The notes beneath the pieces were generated by a model. It had not been told where the DNA came from. It saw only the letters and a program-made list of their open reading frames with translations, and made no database searches. 64,000 nucleotides of DNA from Methanocalculus alkaliphilus (GTDB lineage: Archaea > Halobacteriota > Methanomicrobia > Methanomicrobiales > Methanocorpusculaceae), in the NCBI RefSeq assembly GCF_024170505.1, contig NZ_JALJYG010000005.1, positions 79,535-143,534 on the forward strand. The letters are read 5' to 3'. Positions 35,120-44,218 of the stretch are shown here, in pieces (the stretch's first letter is position 1; each line of letters opens with the position of its first letter). The translations under genes and the position numbers were made by a program.

Positions 35120-35827
35120 ATGAAGATATCGGCGTTTCTCGACGAAATGGAGAGAATTGCCCCTGCGGCTCTGGCAGAGGAGTTTGATACGGGAAAGATC
35201 GGGCTCGTCGTCGAGGGGTCGGAAGAGCTGACGACCGTCTGTGCCGCACTCGATCCGACCCGGCGGGTCGTCAATACAGCCGCCTCTCTGGGTGCGGATA
35301 TGCTTGTCGTGCATCACACCCCCATCTTCACCCCTGTCACCAGGATCACCGGCACCACCGCGCATATTCTCAGAACACTTCTTGGGAATGGGATCAACCT
35401 CTTTGTGATGCATACAAACTTCGATCATGCGGAGGGAGGGATCAACGACAGCCTCGCCGATATGCTTGGCCTGACGAACAGGAAGAGGATGAGCCTCGGC
35501 ATCGTCGGCGACTGCCAGCTCACCCTCCCGGAGCTGATCTCCCGACTCTCCTGCGGGGTTCGCATCTACGGCACCATTGATGATCCCGGCAGGGTTGCGG
35601 TTGTCGGGGGATCAGGATTTCAGCCCGACCTGATGGAAGAAGCCAGGGATCTCGGAGCAGAGCTCTTCATATCATCCGAGATGAAGCATAGCATAGCCCG
35701 GGAGGCCCCGCTTCCATGTATCGAGGCAACGCATTACACCCTTGAATCCCCGGGAATGCGAGCCATCGCAGAGAGGATGGGGTGGACGTATATTGATGAT
35801 CCACCAGAGAGCTGTCTTTTGCCATGA
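35120..35827 (+). CDS. Nif3-like dinuclear metal protein
   Basis: 235 residues. The Nif3/DUF34 metal-binding motifs appear: VVHHTPIF (near residue 75), HTNFDHAEGGIND (about 102), and ATHYTLESPGMRAIAERM near the C-terminus, with His and Glu ligands for two metals. The family was formerly called GTP cyclohydrolase I type 2; the true activity remains unclear. A TTG six codons upstream is in frame, but the ATG is preferred. It overlaps the SWIM gene by four bases. Confidence 0.88.
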   Translation: MKISAFLDEMERIAPAALAEEFDTGKIGLVVEGSEELTTVCAALDPTRRVVNTAASLGADMLVVHHTPIFTPVTRITGTTAHILRTLLGNGINLFVMHTNFDHAEGGINDSLADMLGLTNRKRMSLGIVGDCQLTLPELISRLSCGVRIYGTIDDPGRVAVVGGSGFQPDLMEEARDLGAELFISSEMKHSIAREAPLPCIEATHYTLESPGMRAIAERMGWTYIDDPPESCLLP

Positions 35828-36177
35828 TCAACCCCTGGGTTCTTCTGCAATCAGAGAAACGTCTCACAGATGAGGGGAGGCGTGGGATTATTCATGCCTA
35901 CCAGGAACGGGGAGAGAAGGCGATCCTCGCTGTAGAGCATGGGAATGTGAAGAAATATATCGATTTCTGGGTAGTCGTCGGAAGGAGGGATGAATACATC
36001 GTCGAAGACGGTTTTTGTACCTGCGAGGATTTCCTGTATAGAGGCGGTGAATGCTGGCATAGTATTGCAGTCAGGATCGCCCGGTGCTGCTCTCTCTTTG
36101 AGGAGTTTGATCTCTATTACAAAGAGAAGGGCACAGGAGAACAAGAAACAATTTATGGTGACGGACAGAAAGTATAG
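35824..36177 (+). CDS. SWIM zinc-finger protein
   Basis: 117 residues. The zinc finger CTCEDFLYRGGECWH (about residue 67-81) has the CxCx(n)CxH pattern of SWIM domains. In archaea, SWIM proteins of this size sometimes work with Rad51 paralogs or bind DNA/RNA; no RadA is nearby. It is coupled to the Nif3-like gene by an ATGA overlap. Confidence 0.75.
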   Translation: MINPWVLLQSEKRLTDEGRRGIIHAYQERGEKAILAVEHGNVKKYIDFWVVVGRRDEYIVEDGFCTCEDFLYRGGECWHSIAVRIARCCSLFEEFDLYYKEKGTGEQETIYGDGQKV

Positions 36178-36194
36178 CAAGCACGTGGTTTTAC

Positions 36195-38936
36195 ATGCTT
36201 GAGGAAGAATACGAGCTGGATTACTTTCGATCGAAGGGGTTTTCCAGAAAGGTCTGCAGATCCTGTGGTTCCGCCTTCTGGACACTGAACCCTGATCGGG
36301 AATTATGTGGTGACGCACCCTGCGAGCCATACAAGTTTATCGGAGAGCCCGTCTTCTCCCCACATTCGACCGATGAGATGCGCGAGGCTTTCCTCTCCTT
36401 CTTTGAGAGAAATGACCACACCCGGATCGAACGCTATCCTGTCGCTGCACGGTGGAGGGATGACATCTATCTGACCATCGCATCCATCGCTGACTTCCAG
36501 CCGTTCGTCACAGGCGGAGTTGTCCCACCTCCGGCAAACCCCCTCACCATCTCCCAGCCCTGTATACGGCTCAATGATCTCGATGCGGTCGGGAGATCCG
36601 GTCGCCATCTCACCTGTTTTGAGATGATGGCGCATCATGCCTTCAACACAGATGAGGAGGAGATATACTGGAAGGATGAAACCCTTGAGCTCTGTTCAGA
36701 CTTCATCACCTCCATCGGCGGGAATCTTGATGCCGTTACCTTCAAGGAGCACCCCTGGTATGGTGGAGGGAATGCAGGGCCGAGCGTTGAGGTCCTCATC
36801 GGCGGCCTTGAAGTCGCCACCCTCGTCTTCATGAACCTTGGAAGGACGAAGACCGCCGGCACCCCGACGATGATCGATGGGAAGGATTACTACCCGATGA
36901 AACTCCGCATCGTCGATACCGGATATGGCCTTGAACGCTTCGTCTGGGCATCAAAGGGATCGCCGACGATCTATGATGCGGTCTTCCCTGATATGGTCTC
37001 ACGGCTGATGACCTCGGCCGGCCTTGAGGATCGACTTAATAATGAGGAATTTACCGATATCCTCAGCCTGAATGCGAAGTTTGCCGGCCTAATTGAGATC
37101 CGGGGAGAGAAGCTTTCCGATCTCCGGAAGAAGGTGGCAGCATCGGTCGGTGTGAGCGTTCCAAAGCTCGAGGAGATGATCGTTCCCATTGAGGGGATCT
37201 ATGCACTCTGCGATCATACCCGGTGCCTTGGCTATATGCTCGGGGACTGTATCGTTCCATCCAATGTCCGTGAAGGATATCTTGCCCGTCTCGTCCTCAG
37301 GCGAAGCCTCAGAATGATGAGCGAACTCAATCTTGATGAGAACCTCGCAGATCTCGTCCTCTTCCAGATGAATGAGATAGGACTTGGTCAGTTCGAACAG
37401 AAAGAGGAGATCATCCGCGAGATTATTGAGCGGGAGACAGCCAAATACGATACAACCATCGCCCGCGGAAAGCGTGTCGTTCAACGGGTAGCCCAGAGCC
37501 ATAAGAAGAAGAATGAGCCTGTACCCCTTGCAGAGATGATCACCCTCTATGAATCGCATGGGATTCCAACCGGGTTGATGCGCGATATCCTGACCGAGGA
37601 GGGGGCGGAGTTCGATCTCCCGGATGACCTCGACTCCATCATTGCAGATAAGCACTCAGAGCTTGAAGAGCTGGTTGAAGAGTCTGAGGTCGCCCGGTTT
37701 ACCGACAGAATCGCCAGCCTGCCCCCGACGAAGAAACTCTATTATGAACGGACATGCGAGTTTGAGTTTGAGGGGATCGTCCTCGATCATTTCGACGGCC
37801 ATGTCGTCCTTGACCAGTCACTCTTCTATCCCGAGGGAGGTGGACAGCCATCAGATACCGGAACCCTGGTGACCGCAAATAATGTCGTCCGGGTTGATGA
37901 GGTGATCACAAAGAATGATCGAATCCTTCACCGGATCAAGGGCGGGGTCCTGAAGCGCGGTGAGCGGGTAAAGGGGATCATCGACGAGGAGCGCCGCTGG
38001 TCGCTGATGCGCCACCATACCGGGACCCATCTCCTCCTAAAAGCATGCAAGGAGGTGCTTGGGCCCCATGTCCACCAGGCGGGATCACAGAACGGTATCG
38101 AAAGCTCCCGGCTTGATATCCGGCATTATAACCACATCACACCAGACGAGCTGAAACGGATCGAGATCGCCGCCAACCATCTGATCATGGAGAACACCCC
38201 GGTCTTCATCAAGGTGGAGGAGCGCAACCGCGCCGAGCAGAAGTACGGATTCAGCCTCTATCAGGGCGGGGTCCCTCCAGGGAAGGATCTCAGGATTGTC
38301 CAGATGGGCACTGAAGTGCAGGCATGCGGGGGAACCCACTGCAGGAGCAGTGGTGAGGTCGGTATCATCAAGATACTCAGGATCGAGCATATCCAGGATG
38401 GTATCGAGAGGATAGAGTTTTCAGCAGGCCTTGCAGCCATTTATGCAATGCAGCATCTCCAGGATATCGTCAATGAATCCGCCGGAACCCTCTCGGTTCA
38501 GGTCGAGCATCTCCCACAGGCCGTCGATCGGTTCTTCACGGAATGGAAGGAGCGAGGGAAGGTGATCGATGAGATGGAGTCCCGTCTCGCAGAGATGAAG
38601 CTGCAGAGCCTCACCGGTGATCTCGTCAATGGCATCGAAGTGATCATTCAGCAGGTCGATCTCCCCAGAAAAGAGCTCGTCCAGGTGGCGACAGGTATCG
38701 CGGATCGCAAGGGGATAGCCCTTTTCATCTCAACGACCGGTGGTCTCGGGGTTGTGATGGGTTCGGGTGATGAACGGGTCCATGCCGGTGAGATCGTGCG
38801 GGATATCTGTTCCATGCTTGGCGGAAAAGGGGGCGGTAAACCGGGTCTTGCCCAGGGTGCAGGACAGGACGAGGCGGGAATCGCTGAAGCGCTCCACAAG
38901 GCCGATGAACTGATCAGGGCAACACTCCATGACTGA
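36195..38936 (+). CDS. alaS: Alanyl-tRNA synthetase
   Basis: 913 residues, the usual archaeal AlaS length. The class II core is in the first ~450 residues; an archaeal zinc-like CRSCGSAFW occurs near residue 21. The editing domain carries MRHHTGTHLL (about 606-615) and QACGGTHCRSSGE (about 710-722). The C-terminal AxxAx end shows GGKGGGKPGLAQGAG, the glycine-rich C-Ala motif. It charges tRNA-Ala and clears mis-charged Ser/Gly. It overlaps the ArsR-type gene by eight bases. Confidence 0.97.
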   Translation: MLEEEYELDYFRSKGFSRKVCRSCGSAFWTLNPDRELCGDAPCEPYKFIGEPVFSPHSTDEMREAFLSFFERNDHTRIERYPVAARWRDDIYLTIASIADFQPFVTGGVVPPPANPLTISQPCIRLNDLDAVGRSGRHLTCFEMMAHHAFNTDEEEIYWKDETLELCSDFITSIGGNLDAVTFKEHPWYGGGNAGPSVEVLIGGLEVATLVFMNLGRTKTAGTPTMIDGKDYYPMKLRIVDTGYGLERFVWASKGSPTIYDAVFPDMVSRLMTSAGLEDRLNNEEFTDILSLNAKFAGLIEIRGEKLSDLRKKVAASVGVSVPKLEEMIVPIEGIYALCDHTRCLGYMLGDCIVPSNVREGYLARLVLRRSLRMMSELNLDENLADLVLFQMNEIGLGQFEQKEEIIREIIERETAKYDTTIARGKRVVQRVAQSHKKKNEPVPLAEMITLYESHGIPTGLMRDILTEEGAEFDLPDDLDSIIADKHSELEELVEESEVARFTDRIASLPPTKKLYYERTCEFEFEGIVLDHFDGHVVLDQSLFYPEGGGQPSDTGTLVTANNVVRVDEVITKNDRILHRIKGGVLKRGERVKGIIDEERRWSLMRHHTGTHLLLKACKEVLGPHVHQAGSQNGIESSRLDIRHYNHITPDELKRIEIAANHLIMENTPVFIKVEERNRAEQKYGFSLYQGGVPPGKDLRIVQMGTEVQACGGTHCRSSGEVGIIKILRIEHIQDGIERIEFSAGLAAIYAMQHLQDIVNESAGTLSVQVEHLPQAVDRFFTEWKERGKVIDEMESRLAEMKLQSLTGDLVNGIEVIIQQVDLPRKELVQVATGIADRKGIALFISTTGGLGVVMGSGDERVHAGEIVRDICSMLGGKGGGKPGLAQGAGQDEAGIAEALHKADELIRATLHD

Positions 38937-39516
38937 CGAGATTGTCTTCCTTGAGCCCGGAGATGAACAGGCACAGAAGGTCGCCCGTGCAATGGCAAGC
39001 CCGACCGCGGGTGATCTCCTCAGGGGGCTTGCGGACGCTCCAAAGAGCACAACAGCCCTCTCAGAAGAGCTGCATATTCCACTTACAACCGCAAAGTATC
39101 ATCTCGGAAATCTCCTTGATGCCGGGGTGATCGAGGTTGTGGATACCCGCTGGAGTGCAAAAGGGCGTGAGGTGAAGCTCTATGCACTGAAGAATCAGGT
39201 TCTGATTGTGGCTCCGCAGAGGAAGAGTGCAATCGGTCTTGTGAAGAAGTATGCTGCCACGCTTGGGGTCTTCGTCGCCGGAACCGCACTCCTCTCGCTC
39301 TACCTGCCATCCCTCTCAAAGAGAGAGTTGGCAGATGATTATCTGGTGCTGACTGTACCAGAAACGATGCCCGCTGCGACAAGAATGGCCGGTGATGCGG
39401 CGGCACTCCCCCCCCTGATGCATGAGTTCGTCACCGCCTTCTTCCTCGGGGGCTGCCTCGTCCTGGTCGCCATGATGCTCTATGAAGCGATCAATTGGCG
39501 CAGGGAAAGAAATTAA
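38929..39516 (+). CDS. Membrane-anchored ArsR-type winged-helix regulator
   Basis: 195 residues. An N-terminal winged helix (residues 20-90: TAGDLLRGLADAPKSTTALSEEL, then TTAKYHLGNLLDAGVIEVVDTRWSAKGREVKLYAL) binds DNA, and two hydrophobic helices follow (about 106-125 and 170-188). The external loop between them is about 45 residues. Membrane-bound ArsR-like regulators of this layout occur in methanogens and haloarchaea and may sense envelope state (inference). It overlaps alaS and may share its transcript. Confidence 0.8.
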   Translation: MTDEIVFLEPGDEQAQKVARAMASPTAGDLLRGLADAPKSTTALSEELHIPLTTAKYHLGNLLDAGVIEVVDTRWSAKGREVKLYALKNQVLIVAPQRKSAIGLVKKYAATLGVFVAGTALLSLYLPSLSKRELADDYLVLTVPETMPAATRMAGDAAALPPLMHEFVTAFFLGGCLVLVAMMLYEAINWRRERN

Positions 39517-40118
39517 GCGAGATTGATAAAATTTTCAAGGATCCGCAGTCCGGTTGCCCCACTCTTTTCAGGATGGAACTGGACGCCATAGATCTGATCT
39601 CTTTTTACCGCTGAAGCATACCTGACGATATACTCCGTCTCACAGAGCCGGTTCCGGATGGGTGTATCGACGTAATATGAATGAACAAAATAGAGATAGC
39701 TTCCGTCAGGGACGCCGTCGAGCAGCGGATCATCAGGGAGTGTCTGATGAATCGTGTTCCATCCCATATGGGGAACCTTCATCCCAGGCTCAGGATGAAA
39801 CCGGCGTACCCTCCCGGGTATGAGGGCAAGGCCTTGATGCATCCCATGCTCCTCACTCTCCTCCATCAGCATCTGCATCCCAAGGCAGATACCAAGGAGT
39901 GGAACATCCCCTGCGGATCTGATGATAGTCTCCCGGAGAGGGGCGAGTTTCTCCATCCCCTCCCTGAATGCGCCGACCCCGGGGAGGATGATCCCGTCTG
40001 CAGACGCGATCTCGTCATCATTGTGTGTGATGACGGCTTCTGCCCCTGCACGCTCAATGCCCCGGAGGACCGATCTGAGATTTCCAAGACCGTAATCAAT
40101 AATGGCTATCTTCGTCAT
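39513..40118 (-). CDS. hisH: Imidazole glycerol phosphate synthase subunit HisH
   Basis: 201 residues. This is a class I glutamine amidotransferase: nucleophile Cys in LLGICLGMQML, and the His-Glu pair in FHPEKSGATG near the C-terminus. AIIDYGLGNLRSVLRG is the HisH N-terminus. It supplies ammonia to HisF in histidine synthesis; no other his gene is in the window. The ATG at 40118 gives a 23-base overlap with the upstream gene; an earlier ATG would overlap by 53. Confidence 0.93.
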   Translation of the reverse strand: MTKIAIIDYGLGNLRSVLRGIERAGAEAVITHNDDEIASADGIILPGVGAFREGMEKLAPLRETIIRSAGDVPLLGICLGMQMLMEESEEHGMHQGLALIPGRVRRFHPEPGMKVPHMGWNTIHQTLPDDPLLDGVPDGSYLYFVHSYYVDTPIRNRLCETEYIVRYASAVKRDQIYGVQFHPEKSGATGLRILENFINLA

Positions 40119-41502
40119 GCATCTTCCCCCGGTTCTTTCTCCATGCACCGGAGAGGAACCATTCCTCTTTTATATCAGCCTGCCGGCCCCACTCCAGCAC
40201 AGCGGTGCGCCAGCCTGACCAGAGATCGGGGTACCGCTCCTCGATCAGTATCAGGTGGGCTATATCGCTGGACGGGCACATATAGCAGCCGATCCGATCA
40301 AGACCCTCTTCATAGAGGGTGTTATATGGTGCATCTTCCTGGAAGAGGTAGAGCCAGACATGCATTGCATTCCAGTTCTGAATCGGGGCTGCGGAGAGCT
40401 GGTTTGGAACATTTGGATTCCTCCAGACCCGTCTGCTCTGCATCCGCTTTGCAGATTCGTACTTCCGCTGGCCGATGAGGGAGAGGCATTCACCAAAGTG
40501 CTGATCGATCAGATCCTTCACCGGCGTCAGCTTACATGCCTTACAGCACCAGCGGAGATCCACAGCCGGAGGGCCATGTTCTGCAAAGCCTTTCCAGAAC
40601 CCGCCCTCTCCATCACCCTTCAGCACGGTGCAGGTGTATCTCTTCTGTATTTCTTCAATATTCTCATAGGTCTCGGGGAACTCAAGTCCGGTATCGGCAA
40701 AGATGAGGGGGACCGACCCGAGCGCCTTATTGGCGAGGATGAGGGTTACAAGGCTGTCTTTCCCACCCGAGTAGGAGACGGTGACCGGAAGAGTCTCTGC
40801 CTCTGCGACATCCCGGATGAAGGTGATCGAATCTTCCTCCATCCGGGAAAGGATTTCCCGGTTCGCCCGTACGGCATCCTCCCAGGTCGCAGGTCCCGGG
40901 ATGAAGATATGCGGACTGTTCTTCCTGAGCCGGACGATCTGGCCGCGAGAGATGGCTGTCGCCTCCTCTGCGCTCATCTTTGCCCGGCCGACACCGACGC
41001 AGGTTCCATCAGGAGTCATAACGAAGACCTCGTCGCCTGCCATGACGTGCTGATCAATACTGATGAGTCCGGGTGCGAGGACACTGGAACCTTCCCGGAT
41101 GAAGGAAGCGGCTTCATCAGTAACAACGAGATACCGTTTCGCCGGGGTGAGAAGCGTGGCGGCATGCGGTCTGGGAAGGGCTTCCCACCGGTTCTCAAGG
41201 GGGAGATACCGTATGGCACCAACAACTGCCCCCCCAAGGATGATCTCCTCCATCCGATCATCGTCGGGGACTTTGTTGAGGATAACCAGGTGGCCGTCCG
41301 GAATCAGCCTGGCTCCGAAGGCATCCTCAAATATCTGGTTGATGCGCCGGATGTCGGATGGAAACGCCGGGCGTGCATCTCCGGGAGGAGTAATGCCGAC
41401 AGCGCGCGTCTTCTCGCCACAGGCGCACCGCTTTCCAAGGACCGGTACATGGCAGGCATCACACCAGCGGAGGGGAATTGCTCCGAGATAGGGTGATTTC
41501 AT
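40096..41502 (-). CDS. PUA-domain / PAPS reductase-like PP-loop protein
   Basis: 468 residues with three parts. First, a zinc ribbon at the N-terminus (CDAC at 14-17, and CACG near 26-29). Second, a PUA-type RNA-binding domain at about residues 115-190 (RYLVVTDEAASFIREGSSVLAPGL to DEVFVMTPDGTCVGVGRA). Third, a phosphoadenosine phosphosulfate reductase-like PP-loop domain with SYSGGKDSL (about 245) and cysteine clusters WCCKACK and GCYMCPSS. PUA fused to a PP-loop suggests RNA thiolation rather than sulfate assimilation, which this organism is unlikely to need. Archaeal annotations simply call it PAPS reductase. Confidence 0.8.
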   Translation of the reverse strand: MKSPYLGAIPLRWCDACHVPVLGKRCACGEKTRAVGITPPGDARPAFPSDIRRINQIFEDAFGARLIPDGHLVILNKVPDDDRMEEIILGGAVVGAIRYLPLENRWEALPRPHAATLLTPAKRYLVVTDEAASFIREGSSVLAPGLISIDQHVMAGDEVFVMTPDGTCVGVGRAKMSAEEATAISRGQIVRLRKNSPHIFIPGPATWEDAVRANREILSRMEEDSITFIRDVAEAETLPVTVSYSGGKDSLVTLILANKALGSVPLIFADTGLEFPETYENIEEIQKRYTCTVLKGDGEGGFWKGFAEHGPPAVDLRWCCKACKLTPVKDLIDQHFGECLSLIGQRKYESAKRMQSRRVWRNPNVPNQLSAAPIQNWNAMHVWLYLFQEDAPYNTLYEEGLDRIGCYMCPSSDIAHLILIEERYPDLWSGWRTAVLEWGRQADIKEEWFLSGAWRKNRGKMHDEDSHY

Positions 41503-41761
41503 CCATTACAGGTTGTGCCAGATCGATTAAATAGTCGATTGTCTTCTTCCACGACATCCATCTGCCGGAGATGAGTCAGGCATACCCGGGCAGTGCAAAA
41601 AAAGACTCTCTCCGCAGTGGACGGATGGAAAGCAATATTTTAGTTAAAAGATCACTATTGATCATGATAAACTTCAGGCAGGGGCTTATTGCAGAGCCGA
41701 TGCTGTTTTCCTTTTATCAAAGCACGACACAACGTCGTCGCGCAAGGGGGGTTGAACACCC

Positions 41762-42289
41762 GTGATCCGCCTTCTGGCAACCATGGTCGCCGCATTTGTG
41801 GCGTACCTGCTGTTGACAGCAGGTTCAGGTGATATACTGCTCTGGTCCGGGGCCGAACTGGTGGCCGGGGCGATCATTGCCATCATCGTCGGGATAGCAT
41901 CATATCGTATCTTCTGCAGATCAGAAAGCCTGCGGATGGCAAACCCGATCCGGATTCTTCTCCTCCTCGTCTATGCGGCCGTTCCGTTACTCATCGAGAT
42001 GGCGCGGGCAAACATCGATGTTGCGATCCGGGTTATCACAGGGCGCGTACATCCGGGGATCATCAGGGTGCGAACGGGGATGACAACCGATCTCGGGCTT
42101 CTTCTTCTGGCAAACTCGATCACGCTCACGCCAGGAACCCTCTCTGTGGATCTCGATGAGGAGAGCCGGGATCTCTATGTCCATCTCATTAATGTTCCGG
42201 AAACGCTCCGTACTGAGAAGATTGTCGACTCCGGGGAGCTCTTCACCTTCTTTAATATTCCTGGATGGATCCGGAGGATTGCTGAATGA
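41762..42289 (+). CDS. mbhA: Mbh hydrogenase subunit A (MnhE-like antiporter subunit)
   Basis: 175 residues with two or three N-terminal hydrophobic helices and a soluble C-terminal domain. TPGTLSVDLDEESRDLYVHLINV is the signature of the MnhE/MrpE antiporter subunit. It starts at GTG after GGGGGGTTG, and is the first of 14 genes. Together with subunits B-H it forms the Na+/H+ antiporter-like module of membrane-bound hydrogenase Mbh. Confidence 0.9.
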   Translation: MIRLLATMVAAFVAYLLLTAGSGDILLWSGAELVAGAIIAIIVGIASYRIFCRSESLRMANPIRILLLLVYAAVPLLIEMARANIDVAIRVITGRVHPGIIRVRTGMTTDLGLLLLANSITLTPGTLSVDLDEESRDLYVHLINVPETLRTEKIVDSGELFTFFNIPGWIRRIAE

Positions 42290-42543
42290 TCGATATCTTT
42301 TATGCAGCTATCCTCGCAATGCTGCTCCTGATCCTTGTTGCAGGTATCAGGCTTGCCATCGGACCGACGATTCCGGACCGGGTTGTTGCCCTTGATACCA
42401 TCAATACCCTGATGGTCGGGTCGATGATCCTGCTGGCTGTGTACCTGGGCCAGACGATCTTTGTTGATGTCGCGATCGTCTATGCCCTCCTCTCATTCCT
42501 TGGAACACTTGCCATTTCAAAGTATATCGGAGGAGAATTATGA
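42286..42543 (+). CDS. mbhB: Mbh subunit B (MnhF-like)
   Basis: 85 residues with three hydrophobic helices. GPTIPDRVVALDTINTLMVG is the conserved MrpF/MnhF loop. The start overlaps mbhA as ATGA. Confidence 0.9.
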   Translation: MIDIFYAAILAMLLLILVAGIRLAIGPTIPDRVVALDTINTLMVGSMILLAVYLGQTIFVDVAIVYALLSFLGTLAISKYIGGEL

Positions 42544-42899
42544 TTACAACCGCAGCATTGATCTGTATCGTGATCGGTGTTCTATTCAATGCACTTGGAG
42601 CGATCGGTATCCTCCGGTTCCCGGATGTGTACACCCGTCTCCATGCAGAAACCAAGATGACGACATTTGGGACGATTTTTATCTCACTCGGTGTGATACT
42701 CTATGCCGCCGGGATGCTGAGCGGAACAGGTGATGCACAGTACCTGACGCTTGCCATCCATACCGCCATCGCTGTCATCGCCCTGGCCTTTACAAATGCT
42801 ACCGGCTCCCATGCAATCGCACGGGCTGCCCACAGAAGCGGTGTCAGACCTGATCCGGCAGTCGTCGATCGGCTCGCGGAGGTGAAGCGGCGTGATTGA
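42540..42899 (+). CDS. mbhC: Mbh subunit C (MnhG-like)
   Basis: 119 residues, three hydrophobic helices. The sequence GAIGILRFPDVYTRLHAETKMTTFGTI is the MrpG/MnhG signature. ATGA overlap with mbhB at the start. Confidence 0.92.
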   Translation: MITTAALICIVIGVLFNALGAIGILRFPDVYTRLHAETKMTTFGTIFISLGVILYAAGMLSGTGDAQYLTLAIHTAIAVIALAFTNATGSHAIARAAHRSGVRPDPAVVDRLAEVKRRD

Positions 42900-43146
42900 G
42901 ATGATCCTGCATCTGATCATCCTCTCCGGGATCATCATCTCGGCGGGGCTGGTATTTGCATTCCGTGACCTTTTATCAGCGGCAATTGCCTTTGCAATAT
43001 TCAGCTTCCTGCTGGCAATCGAATTCTATATCCTCCAGGCTCCTGATGTTGCCCTTGCCGAAGCTGCTATCGGAGCGGGTCTGACAACAGCTGCCTTTAT
43101 GATTGCTATCCGTGGGACAGTCAGAAGAGAAGGTGATGGCATATGA
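42892..43146 (+). CDS. mbhD: Mbh subunit D (MrpA C-terminal-like)
   Basis: 84 residues, three hydrophobic helices. LLSAAIAFAIFSFLLAIEFYILQAPDVALAEAAIGAG matches the DUF4040-type segment in the C-terminal part of large MrpA proteins, here encoded separately as in Mbh. It starts at GTG and overlaps mbhC by eight bases. Confidence 0.88.
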   Translation: MIEMILHLIILSGIIISAGLVFAFRDLLSAAIAFAIFSFLLAIEFYILQAPDVALAEAAIGAGLTTAAFMIAIRGTVRREGDGI

Positions 43147-43409
43147 GACGAACACTCTCGATTCTGCTGACGCTGCTTACGGTCATGATGCTTGGTGTCA
43201 TCGTCACGGGTCTCTCGTTTGGAGATCCCGGTCCGACACCGATGGACGACTACTTTATCGAGAACAGTCAGAGGGAGAGCGGTGCAAATAATATCGTCAC
43301 CGCCGTCCTCTTCGACTACCGTGGTCTCGATACACTCGGTGAGGCGGCAGTCCTCTTCACCGCGGCACTCGGAACGACGCTCATCTTTCGCCGACGGAGG
43401 GATGACTGA
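43143..43409 (+). CDS. mbhE: Mbh subunit E (MrpA end-like)
   Basis: 88 residues, with an N-terminal helix, an external polar loop and a C-terminal helix ending in RRRRDD. NNIVTAVLFDYRGLDTLGEAAVLF is the conserved MrpA/MbhE motif. ATGA overlap with mbhD. Confidence 0.9.
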   Translation: MRRTLSILLTLLTVMMLGVIVTGLSFGDPGPTPMDDYFIENSQRESGANNIVTAVLFDYRGLDTLGEAAVLFTAALGTTLIFRRRRDD

Positions 43410-43874
43410 ATGCAGATGAGCAGAATTGTCCGTACAACGGCTGATCTCGCATTTCCATTCATTCTGGTGTATGGATTTTATATTATCATCCATGGACATC
43501 TGACACCGGGCGGAGGTTTCCAGGGAGGTGCAATCCTTGCGTCCGCGATGCTCCTCCTCCTTCTTGCATACCGATACCAGGAGAGCACGAGATATGTCAG
43601 GAAGACGATGATGAAGACGCTTGAATCGGGTGGTCTTCTCCTCTTTGGCATCACCGCTCTCTCAGCTATGGCTCTTGGAGCAGGATACTTCTACAACTGG
43701 CTCTCGCCACGTGGATTACTCTTTGGAGATATTGTTGAGGTGGGATCGTCTTTTGCAAATCTGAACACGGCAGGTCTGATCCCGATCATGAATCTTGCCG
43801 TTGGGATCGAGGTGGTGGGTGCGGCCAGCGTCATCCTCCTCGCACTCCTCTCAGGAATTAAGGAGAAGATCTGA
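43410..43874 (+). CDS. mbhF: Mbh subunit F (MnhB-like)
   Basis: 154 residues, four hydrophobic helices. GHLTPGGGFQGGAILASAMLLLLLAY is the MnhB/MrpB signature. It follows mbhE directly with no spacer. Confidence 0.92.
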   Translation: MQMSRIVRTTADLAFPFILVYGFYIIIHGHLTPGGGFQGGAILASAMLLLLLAYRYQESTRYVRKTMMKTLESGGLLLFGITALSAMALGAGYFYNWLSPRGLLFGDIVEVGSSFANLNTAGLIPIMNLAVGIEVVGAASVILLALLSGIKEKI

Positions 43875-44218
43875 TGCTCACCCAGCTGCCATACCTTGCC
43901 GTGGTCCTGCTCGCAGGGATCGGAATTGCAACAATACTCCTGAAGAAGAACCTCATCAAGATGATCATGGGCCTTGGAATCCTGACAGGATCTGCAAACC
44001 TCTTCCTGGTGACCCTCGGGTACAGGGAGGGAGGGATTGCCCCGATCTATACGAATGCACCTGAAGGAGTCATGGTCCTCTCAACTGTGCAGGCGATGAC
44101 GGTGACGAATATCGTCATCGGCTTTGCAACGACTGCGCTATTGCTTGCGTTTGCTATTATGCTGTATCGAAAATATGGATCTGTTGAGACCGGAGATATC
44201 CGGAGGCTGCGCGAATGA
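43874..44218 (+). CDS. mbhG: Mbh subunit G (MnhC/NuoK-like)
   Basis: 114 residues, three hydrophobic helices, homologous to NuoK. KKNLIKMIMGLGILTGSANLF and the membrane-buried AMTVTNIVIGFATTALLLAF are recognisable. The start shares its A with the mbhF stop. Confidence 0.9.
   Translation: MLTQLPYLAVVLLAGIGIATILLKKNLIKMIMGLGILTGSANLFLVTLGYREGGIAPIYTNAPEGVMVLSTVQAMTVTNIVIGFATTALLLAFAIMLYRKYGSVETGDIRRLRE

Noticed and set aside
40255..41496. Plus-strand frame of 413 codons over the PAPS reductase-like gene
   Set aside because: It is an antisense frame created by codon bias; the minus strand has domain motifs throughout.
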